Assembly: GCA_036745875.1 (NCBI GenBank)
Contig: DAIOFH010000135.1
Location: 1-10,639, forward strand
Source: DAIOFH01 sp036745875
Lineage (GTDB): Bacteria; Planctomycetota; SZUA-567
DNA: 10,639 bases
Direction: 5' to 3'
Shown here: in pieces, positions 1 through 4,949 of the stretch
How positions within the stretch are numbered: the first letter of the stretch is position 1
Layout of the letters: every line of letters starts with the position of its first letter
The notes under the pieces: generated by a model
The model's database searches: none
Told to the model about the DNA's origin: nothing
The model's input: the letters and a program-made list of their open reading frames with translations, nothing else
Translations under genes and position numbers: made by a program

Positions 1-41
1 TCCAGTGGTTTTATTGACTTTTTTGAGGATTTATCGCTTTT

Positions 42-71
42 TCAGGTCCGACTACTTGTGAGTAAGCGCAT
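42..71 (-). other. nine-codon mini-ORF behind a strong Shine-Dalgarno
   Basis: Downstream of the ABC permease on the minus strand, a near-ideal ribosome binding site (AAAGGAG, 5 nt spacer) precedes an ATG that opens a nine-residue frame, MRLLTSSRT, ending in TGA. The rest of the left edge shows no longer frame in any phase. It could be a leader peptide for a gene beyond the window, the first codons of a frameshifted gene, or chance. I do not recognise the peptide and claim no function. Confidence 0.2.
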
Positions 72-135
72 AGGATCTCCTTTTTACAAACATCCGTTGA
101 CGAAATCGCACATGCGATCCGCCTTGTCCATTATT

Positions 136-1161
136 TCAAGAATCGCCGCGCCGCCGCCGCAACCCGTCCAGGGCTACGGCGAGGATGATCACCACACCGA
201 TGGATATGGTCTGCATATATACGGGAAGGTGTAGAAGTACGAAGGCGTTCTTCAACACCGCCATGATCGCCGCCCCGATCACAGCCCCGATGATGGTCCT
301 CTCCCCGCCCGACAGGCTTGTGCCGCCGATGATGACGGCGGCGATGACGTCCATTTCGCTGCCTGCTCCGGCGTTGGTGACGGCGGCTCCTACGAGACCG
401 CTGTTCATCAGTCCGGCGAGAGCGCAGAGGAAACCGGTCAGGGTGAAGACGAAAATCTGTACAAAATGCACATTCACGCCGGTCAGCCTGGCGGCTTCTG
501 CATTGGAACCGACCGCGTATATCTGGCGTCCCAACACGGTATACTGGAGGAAAAGGCTGAACAGGACAACAAGAACGAACATGATGACGACCTGCATGGG
601 AATCTGGAACCCTTCCCAGCCGATCTTCCCAATGCCGATGAAGTTGACCAGTTCGTTTTTCATCGGGATGTTGGAGGCAACGGTGCCGCGAATCCCGGTC
701 GCAAGAAGATAGGTCAATCCGCGGCCGATGGAGAGCATGCCCAGCGTGGTGATGAAGGGATTGACGCTGAGCTTGGTAATAATGAGTCCGTTAAAAAGTC
801 CGATGAGGCCGCCAAAAAGGACCGCGCAGGGAATTGCCAGCCATGGGCTGTGACCGGCCAGAAACACCTCGCTGGATGCGAACATCATTCTCGCCGCCAG
901 CATCGAGGATACGCCCAGGGTCGATCCGATCGACAGATCGATGCCGCCAGTGACGATGATCATGGTCATGCCGATAGCCATGACGGTAATGCTGGACATG
1001 TTGCGCAGTACGTTGAAGATGTTTTCCTGCCCGAGAAAATAAGGGCTTTGGATCGACATATACGCGACAAGAACCACCAGAGCGAAAAAGACGCCTGTTT
1101 CCCGTCTTTGAACCAGCTGTTTGAATGTCGATTCCTGAAGATTTTCTGCGGTAGCTGCCAT
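136..1161 (-). CDS. RbsC-like sugar ABC transporter permease
   Basis: Inner-membrane permease of the ribose/xylose/galactoside ABC importer family (RbsC, XylH, MglC type), 341 residues, normal for the family. It would form the sugar channel together with a periplasmic binding protein and an ATPase. The sequence shows many hydrophobic spans, the family segment TGGIDLSIGS at residues 71-80, the cytoplasmic EAA-type loop GSNAEAARLTGVNV near 218-231 that contacts the ATPase, and a Gly-rich stretch with IGGTSLSGG before the last spans. I chose the ATG at 1161 because it has GAGGGAAA just upstream and starts a sensible N-terminus; an ATG at 1287 in the same frame would add 42 unconvincing residues. 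Oddly, neither flank carries the ATPase or binding-protein gene: about 400 bp of noncoding DNA lies upstream and at least 135 bp downstream. It may borrow partners or belong to a split operon. Substrate not predictable. Fold and role are secure. Confidence 0.93.
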   Translation of the reverse strand: MAATAENLQESTFKQLVQRRETGVFFALVVLVAYMSIQSPYFLGQENIFNVLRNMSSITVMAIGMTMIIVTGGIDLSIGSTLGVSSMLAARMMFASSEVFLAGHSPWLAIPCAVLFGGLIGLFNGLIITKLSVNPFITTLGMLSIGRGLTYLLATGIRGTVASNIPMKNELVNFIGIGKIGWEGFQIPMQVVIMFVLVVLFSLFLQYTVLGRQIYAVGSNAEAARLTGVNVHFVQIFVFTLTGFLCALAGLMNSGLVGAAVTNAGAGSEMDVIAAVIIGGTSLSGGERTIIGAVIGAAIMAVLKNAFVLLHLPVYMQTISIGVVIILAVALDGLRRRRGDS

Positions 1162-1232
1162 TTTCCCTCGCTTCCATTCAAATCGATTGACAATGACAAT
1201 GCACGGCGGCAACAGGCTGCCCATACGACATG

Positions 1233-1248
1233 TGCAATTCATTTGCCA
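1233..1248 (-). promoter_or_regulatory. sigma-54 (-24/-12) promoter for the ABC permease
   Basis: Reading on the minus strand the sequence is TGGCAAATGAATTGCA. It matches the sigma-54 consensus TGGCACGNNNNTTGCW at the invariant GG and GC and at every other strong position except two in the middle. The predicted start site is near 1222, giving a leader of about 60 nt before the permease ATG at 1161. This is a sequence match only; a sigma-54 promoter would also need an enhancer-bound activator. Confidence 0.65.
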
Positions 1249-1323
1249 TACGAGAGGCGTACGCATAAGGTGTTGCTCGTAGGACAATTACAAAAGCGTT
1301 AATTTTTCCTCCCCAAATCTCGA

Positions 1324-1345
1324 CTCACGAAATCGATTTTGTGAG
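1324..1345. promoter_or_regulatory. 22-bp operator-like inverted repeat
   Basis: Left arm CTCACGAAATC (1324-1334) and right arm GATTTTGTGAG (1335-1345) pair at 10 of 11 positions around a central CG. The centre lies about 112 bp upstream of the predicted sigma-54 start site, a usual enhancer distance. The core AATCGATT also fits the AANCGNTT pattern typical of LacI-family operators, so either an activator or a repressor could bind here. Confidence 0.45.
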
Positions 1346-1363
1346 CAAAAAATGCACATCCTC

Positions 1364-1489
1364 TCGGAATCTGTGCACAGAATCATTATTCCGCTTGATA
1401 CGGGTTATAAAGCAACCGTTTGCCAGTGAAGAAAATAAATGCACCTAGTGCGCATTGGACTGATAGTGTATGGCGTCGGAATCTGTGCA
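1364..1489. repeat. direct repeat TCGGAATCTGTGCA, two copies
   Basis: Identical 14-base copies occur at 1364-1377 and 1476-1489, 112 bp apart. The first copy runs into a perfect 12-bp palindrome, TCTGTGCACAGA (1370-1381). The second runs into a dyad GTGCA-N5-TGCAC (1485-1499). Both therefore end in a symmetric element built on GTGCA, as expected of repeated protein binding sites. Confidence 0.5.
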
Positions 1490-1568
1490 TATACTGCACT
1501 TCTCCATAGTGAATAGTACCACCCAAATGCAGGAAAGGCGGAAGCAAAATCCTGACAATCGAGACATG

Positions 1569-1605
1569 AAAAAGCAACCTCATCCCGAAGACGAGGTTGC
1601 TTTTT
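1569..1605 (-). terminator. intrinsic terminator after the BCCT gene
   Basis: A long hairpin with arms AAAAAGCAACCTC and GAGGTTGCTTTTT flanks a small loop; on the minus strand the inner stem closes with CGTC/GATG (one G-U pair) around a UUCG-containing loop. A run of five T follows on either strand, so it could work in both directions. It lies 36 nt past the stop codon of the minus-strand transporter, which is the transcript it would end. Confidence 0.9.
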
Positions 1606-1640
1606 GTAGTATTTCCGCAAGGTGCGCCGCCGCTACGACA

Positions 1641-3314
1641 TCACCTGCTTTTGCCAAACGTTTTCGCGGCGATTAATTTATCATTTTCATCGCTTTCTAT
1701 CTCTTCCTCCTCTTCCGCCTCCGCCCAGGCTTTGTCGCCGATAGGTTTGCCTTCGGACAGCGCCTCACGTTGTTCAGGCTTGAGCGAAGCGAACTCCCGT
1801 GCGAGTTTTCCGCTACACATCCAGCCGAGGCCGCGCAGTGTGACGCAGGTGTAGACGAAAATAGGCAAGCCAAAAACAACCGACATGAACTGGAGGGACG
1901 TGGTGCCGGTGGTTCCCAGGCAGAAAAGGCAGAGGAAGGTGTCGAAGCCCAGTAGTATCCCCCAGAAACATTTCATGGGTACCGGCGCTTCGTCCTCCCG
2001 ACAATTTTTGGTAGTCATGCTTGCAAGTGTGCCGGTCATGGCGTCTGCGATGGTGATGAAGCCGAAAAACAGCGCGCCAACCACCAGCGGTACCATTACC
2101 TGTTTTAGTGGCAGATAATTCAGCAGGGCGAAATTGGCGATGGGGACGCCCTTTTCCGCGATTTCATTGCCAAGATTAGCACCCTGGAAAGCATCCAGGT
2201 GGATGGCGTTGCCGCCAAAGGCGACGAACCACACCAGCACGAAAAAACCGGGGGCGAGAATATTGACCAGGAGAAAACGCCGCCAGGTGTAGCCGACCGC
2301 CACTTTGCCTTGGAACAGGCCGACCATGGGAGCGTATGCCATGATCCAGGCGACGAAAAAGACCGTATTATTGGCGATCCAGCCGTTACCGACATTAAAG
2401 GAGTCGGCGGCGGTGATGTTCGGGATGAACATGGTGATGACTTCGCCGAGGGTCTGGGTCATGATTTTGAATTCAAATACGGTGTCACCGACCACATATA
2501 GGAACACGATGACGAACATGTAGATGTACATGTTGATGTTGCTGATAATGGCCATGCCCTTTTTGACGCCCCTGCCGGAGGAAAGCGTATAAGAGGCGAT
2601 CACCAGAATCAGCGTGATCACGAACACCATATTGGACGGCTTTATGCCGAAAACATAATCGAGACCCGAAGCGAATTGCTGGACCCCCAGGCCCAGGGAC
2701 GTCACCAGGCCGCCTACCAGGGCGAGAAGCGAAATAACGTCAAATACCCGGCCGGCGGTGCCGAAAGCCCTATCCCTCAGAACAGGGTACAGCGCGGACG
2801 AGGGACGGTACGGCAACTTCAGGTTCATCACTGCATAACCGGCGATCAATCCCCAAAAGGCGTACATGGCATAGTAGGTGAAACCCCAATGGAAAACGGA
2901 TTGGGACAACGCCCGCACCGCCGTGTTCATGGTGCCTCCTTCCATACCCCACCAGGCGGGCGGATTGTGGAAATAACTGATCGGCTCGCCCACCGCGTAG
3001 AACACCACCGCCGTGGCGGTGCCGGAACAGGTGACCATCGCGACCCAGGTGAACATGCTGTGTTTGATCTTGGCGTCCGGGCCTCCTACCTTCTGTTTTC
3101 CCAGGGGTGTGAGGCAAAGGACGAACACCAGGATTACCAGGAGGGCGCTTACCAGCATCATGAACCAGCCGGCAAAATCGGTCACATAATAATAGGCAAC
3201 CGTCATGATCTTGTTAAAGGAGTCATTGAAGAGATAGCCGTAGAGAATGATGGCGATAAGAATCAACGCTCCCGGTATAAATATTGGTTTTTCTATCTCG
3301 AATTTTTTCTTCAT
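1641..3314 (-). CDS. divergent BCCT-family transporter
   Basis: Secondary carrier of the betaine/carnitine/choline transporter family, 557 residues with about twelve hydrophobic spans. Family marks: VVFYAVGEP at 103-111 (usual FWGxxEP), the FHWGFTYYAMYAF segment at 141-153, and SLGLGVQQFASGLDYVFG at 206-223. In the usual Trp-rich span (pattern WTxFYWxWWxSWAP) this protein reads NTVFFVAWIMAYAP at 316-329, so four of the five Trp positions are replaced and only W323 stays. The glycine-rich stretch of the fourth span is also altered (SGTATA at 97-102). The C-terminal tail is strongly acidic, with EAEEEEEIESDEND at 532-545. The ATG at 3314 starts a typical basic N-terminus (MKKKFEIEKP) but has only a weak ribosome site (GCGGG). 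It follows the TIM-barrel gene by 169 bp and may share its sigma-54 transcript. Family is secure; the substrate is probably not a classical quaternary amine, by inference. Confidence 0.9.
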   Translation of the reverse strand: MKKKFEIEKPIFIPGALILIAIILYGYLFNDSFNKIMTVAYYYVTDFAGWFMMLVSALLVILVFVLCLTPLGKQKVGGPDAKIKHSMFTWVAMVTCSGTATAVVFYAVGEPISYFHNPPAWWGMEGGTMNTAVRALSQSVFHWGFTYYAMYAFWGLIAGYAVMNLKLPYRPSSALYPVLRDRAFGTAGRVFDVISLLALVGGLVTSLGLGVQQFASGLDYVFGIKPSNMVFVITLILVIASYTLSSGRGVKKGMAIISNINMYIYMFVIVFLYVVGDTVFEFKIMTQTLGEVITMFIPNITAADSFNVGNGWIANNTVFFVAWIMAYAPMVGLFQGKVAVGYTWRRFLLVNILAPGFFVLVWFVAFGGNAIHLDAFQGANLGNEIAEKGVPIANFALLNYLPLKQVMVPLVVGALFFGFITIADAMTGTLASMTTKNCREDEAPVPMKCFWGILLGFDTFLCLFCLGTTGTTSLQFMSVVFGLPIFVYTCVTLRGLGWMCSGKLAREFASLKPEQREALSEGKPIGDKAWAEAEEEEEIESDENDKLIAAKTFGKSR

Positions 3315-3363
3315 AATACCCGCTTTCGTATTATCGATGCGGCACCCGAATCCCGGACCATCC

Positions 3364-3404
3364 AAAAAGCCGGTTCCATTTGGGGCGGAGTCCAAAAGGA
3401 ACCG
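3364..3404 (-). terminator. hairpin plus U-run between enzyme and transporter (attenuator-like)
   Basis: On the minus strand CGGTTCCTTTTGG pairs with CCAAATGGAACCG at 12 of 13 positions around loop ACTCCGCC, then GGC and five T (3368-3364) follow. This is a standard intrinsic terminator shape, placed inside the presumed operon 50 nt before the BCCT start. It could lower transporter expression relative to the enzyme, or act as a regulated attenuator. No experimental support. Confidence 0.6.
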
Positions 3405-3417
3405 ACACTTCTGGACG

Positions 3418-3445
3418 CGGTCCTGTCGGCGGAGTGACTGGACCG
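3418..3445 (-). repeat. second hairpin with the same ACTCCGCC loop
   Basis: Minus-strand arms CGGTCCAGTC and GACAGGACCG pair at 9 of 10 positions around loop ACTCCGCC, the same eight bases as in the neighbouring hairpin 13 nt further downstream. Stem sequences differ between the two, but both pair nearly perfectly. There is no U-run after this one. It lies 38 nt past the stop codon of the TIM-barrel gene. Confidence 0.6.
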
Positions 3446-3483
3446 AAATGCCGTGGAGGCAAAGAAATCACGGAATATTCGAA

Positions 3484-4398
3484 TCAAACCTTGCGCACGC
3501 CGATGCCAAGATCTTCCCGCAGGTATTTGATGCTGTCGATGCAGGCCTGCATTTCTTTTTTCTGGGCCACTTCGAGCGGGTCGTCGCCAATGCTCCACTC
3601 CACCTCGAAGTTGATGCGATCGAAGAAGTCGGGGGCGAGGTCCTTCAGTGCTTGGAGCGCCTTCTTGTTGTCGATGTCGCCCTTGCCGAGGGCCACGCCG
3701 ATGAAGTGGGCGCCATGTTGGTCGCGCACCAGCTCGTTGTCGCAGAAATGGCAGCAGAAGGCATAGGGCGCGAGGCGTTCGGTGGCAACCTTGGGATCCT
3801 CCAGTACCGAGAATGAGTTGATTGTATCGACGCAGACGCCTACGAGCGGGTGGCCGACCTGTTCGACGACCCAGATGATTTCGTCGGCGAAGGTCTCGGT
3901 GTGATTTTCCACTGCGAGACGAATGCCTGTGCGTTCGTATTCCGGCAAGGCGGCCTTGATCTGGTCCACCACGTCGCAAAGCTGGCGCATGACCTGCGGG
4001 TGGAAGCAGCTGCCATACAGCGGCTTGGGACGGCGGATGTCCAGGCCGAATTTGATCAGGTCCGCACCGATGGCAGCGGCTGTCGGTACGGCGCTGGCGA
4101 AGGTCTCGTTGATGCGGGGGTCGAACTCTTCGTTAAGGGCGCAGTTGTACTCCAGGTAAAGGCCGTGATCCTTTGCGTTCTTTTTCACGGCAGCCAAGCG
4201 GGCTGGATCCTTGCTTACCAAGTCGACGTTGGTGAGGTGGATGCCGTCCAGACCCCATACGATCGCCTTGTCCATCAAGTCTTCCAACGTCATCGCCTGC
4301 TTGAAATGATCGCCGACAAAACCCCAGTTCTGGCCGAGGCCACTCAGGTGCAGGGTATAGGTGTGGATGCCAAGCTTGAATTTCCGATCCTTGTACAT
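3484..4398 (-). CDS. sugar isomerase/epimerase of the xylose-isomerase-like TIM-barrel family
   Basis: Soluble 304-residue (beta/alpha)8 enzyme of the AP-endonuclease-2-like family, which includes tagatose/psicose 3-epimerases, hydroxypyruvate isomerase and IolE. Likely divalent-metal ligands are in the family positions: E164 in LAVENH, D191 in VGVCVDT, H217 in FCCHFCDN and E265 in INFEVEW. The start HTYTLHL (12-18) and EYNCALNEEFD (83-93) also fit. I chose the ATG at 4398 for its GGAGG ribosome site 8 nt upstream; an in-frame ATG at 4506 would add 36 residues unlike the family. It is first in a minus-strand pair with the BCCT carrier, preceded by a predicted sigma-54 promoter, so it probably acts on the imported compound or a breakdown product. 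The exact reaction cannot be told from sequence; epimerase, isomerase or dehydratase are all possible. Confidence 0.88.
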   Translation of the reverse strand: MYKDRKFKLGIHTYTLHLSGLGQNWGFVGDHFKQAMTLEDLMDKAIVWGLDGIHLTNVDLVSKDPARLAAVKKNAKDHGLYLEYNCALNEEFDPRINETFASAVPTAAAIGADLIKFGLDIRRPKPLYGSCFHPQVMRQLCDVVDQIKAALPEYERTGIRLAVENHTETFADEIIWVVEQVGHPLVGVCVDTINSFSVLEDPKVATERLAPYAFCCHFCDNELVRDQHGAHFIGVALGKGDIDNKKALQALKDLAPDFFDRINFEVEWSIGDDPLEVAQKKEMQACIDSIKYLREDLGIGVRKV

Positions 4399-4607
4399 AC
4401 TGCGATCCTCCGAAGGAAAAAGAAGTGAATACGCCCGCATATGGGCTCGATTTCTCCGTGTAACATCCGCAACCGGACTGTCACTCCTGACAGGGTTCTT
4501 AGGCAATGCAAAGGTGTCGTTCCAGAAAGAGGGCTATGGCAGTTGGGCAAGATTGTCGCACAAAGGCGAAAATTTGGCAGAAGGTCAGTCGAACTATTAG
4601 CGATTAG

Positions 4608-4623
4608 AGCAATAGCAATGCCA
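4608..4623 (-). promoter_or_regulatory. sigma-54 (-24/-12) promoter for the enzyme/BCCT operon
   Basis: The minus-strand sequence TGGCATTGCTATTGCT has the invariant GG and GC at the correct 10-nt separation, with full TGGCA and TTGCT blocks. The predicted start site is near 4597, leaving a leader of about 200 nt to the ATG at 4398. A sigma-54 activator is encoded immediately upstream, and repeated dyads lie at enhancer distance, which makes this match much more credible than a lone motif. Confidence 0.72.
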
Positions 4624-4752
4624 AAGTGGCGATTTTTTTGACGCTCACTATTGCAACTCCATAGTTCCTAAAGACATATTTAATGCAAAAAATAGTTTTA
4701 TTTCTTTTTCCTTTGAAGAGCTTGTTTCCGTTGGTTCGCTTTGTAAAAAAAG

Positions 4753-4766
4753 GCAATTATCTTTGC
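4753..4766. promoter_or_regulatory. putative activator site 1 (GCAATTATCTTTGC)
   Basis: A dyad of the form GCAA-N6-TTGC centred about 163 bp upstream of the predicted sigma-54 start. It shares end bases and length with three further copies upstream, and its centre is 33 bp from the next one, about three helical turns. Candidate upstream activating site. Confidence 0.5.
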
Positions 4767-4785
4767 ATTATCTCTGATTAGACAT

Positions 4786-4799
4786 GCAAATATAATTGC
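4786..4799. promoter_or_regulatory. putative activator site 2 (GCAAATATAATTGC)
   Basis: Second GCAA-N6-TTGC dyad, pairing at 6 of 7 positions, centred about 196 bp upstream of the predicted start site. Candidate upstream activating site for the adjacent enhancer-binding protein. Confidence 0.5.
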
Positions 4800-4852
4800 A
4801 CTGGCTGGTGTATGCGAAAATATCACTGTATTTACGGAGTTAAATCGGAATT

Positions 4853-4865
4853 TATCAAACATTTG
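4853..4865 (+). promoter_or_regulatory. possible IHF site
   Basis: TATCAAACATTTG matches the IHF consensus WATCAANNNNTTR at every fixed position. It lies between the proximal and distal dyad pairs, where a bend could bring the distal pair toward the promoter. The surrounding DNA is AT-rich, so a chance match is possible, and I cannot tell whether this organism has IHF. Confidence 0.3.
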
Positions 4866-4885
4866 CATTCTTTTTGGCGTGATTA

Positions 4886-4928
4886 AAATATGCAAAGATA
4901 TTTGCAGGGCAAATATCTTTGCATATTT
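4886..4928. repeat. perfect 20-bp inverted repeat holding activator sites 3 and 4
   Basis: Two 20-base arms (4886-4905 and 4909-4928) are exact reverse complements around the 3-nt spacer AGG. Each arm contains its own 14-bp dyad, GCAAAGATATTTGC at 4892-4905 and GCAAATATCTTTGC at 4909-4922, with centres 17 bp apart. They lie about 302 and 319 bp upstream of the predicted sigma-54 start. On the minus strand the repeat also sits 21 nt past the regulator's stop codon and is followed by a short T-run, so it may also end the regulator transcript. Confidence 0.65.
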
Positions 4929-4949
4929 GAGATGGAAATATAGGGGAAA

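Larger units (their letters stand above)
1162..1568. promoter_or_regulatory. noncoding control region upstream of the permease
   Basis: About 400 bp without a convincing gene. Besides the sigma-54 promoter it holds a 22-bp dyad at 1324-1345 and a cluster of TGCAC/GTGCA words between 1200 and 1499. It also has a 14-base direct repeat TCGGAATCTGTGCA at 1364-1377 and 1476-1489, and two copies of AATCGATT (1181-1188 and 1331-1338). Short frames in this stretch look random in composition and lack ribosome binding sites. The arrangement fits an enhancer region for a sigma-54 activator, which is inference. Confidence 0.5.
4399..4949. promoter_or_regulatory. AT-rich sigma-54 control region
   Basis: 551 bp with no believable gene. 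From left to right: a leader of about 200 nt for the TIM-barrel gene, including a small hairpin CTGTCA-GGAG-TGACAG at 4478-4493 (minus reading); the sigma-54 promoter at 4608-4623; and an AT-rich stretch holding four GCAA-N6-TTGC dyads at 4753-4766, 4786-4799, 4892-4905 and 4909-4922. I saw no riboswitch or tRNA in the leader. Confidence 0.6.

Noticed and set aside
105..118. Small inverted repeat ATCGCA-CA-TGCGAT after the permease stop
   Set aside because: Short stem, tiny loop and no proper T-run; too weak to call a terminator.
466..1302. Long plus-strand frame (278 codons) opposite the ABC permease
   Set aside because: Antisense shadow of a clear permease gene; its translation is charged low-complexity with no fold or ribosome site.
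1386..1583. 65-codon minus-strand frame in the permease control region
   Set aside because: Overlaps the terminator and repeats, has no ribosome site and no recognisable protein character.
2676..3437. 253-codon plus-strand frame opposite the BCCT gene
   Set aside because: Antisense shadow; composition mirrors the codon pattern of the transporter.
4478..4493. Hairpin with GGAG loop in the enzyme leader as a CsrA site
   Set aside because: The loop lacks the ANGGA pattern and there is only one copy, so no regulator is proposed.
4698..4895. 65-codon minus-strand frame in the sigma-54 control region
   Set aside because: Lies across the activator dyads in AT-rich DNA, lacks a good ribosome site, and looks random.
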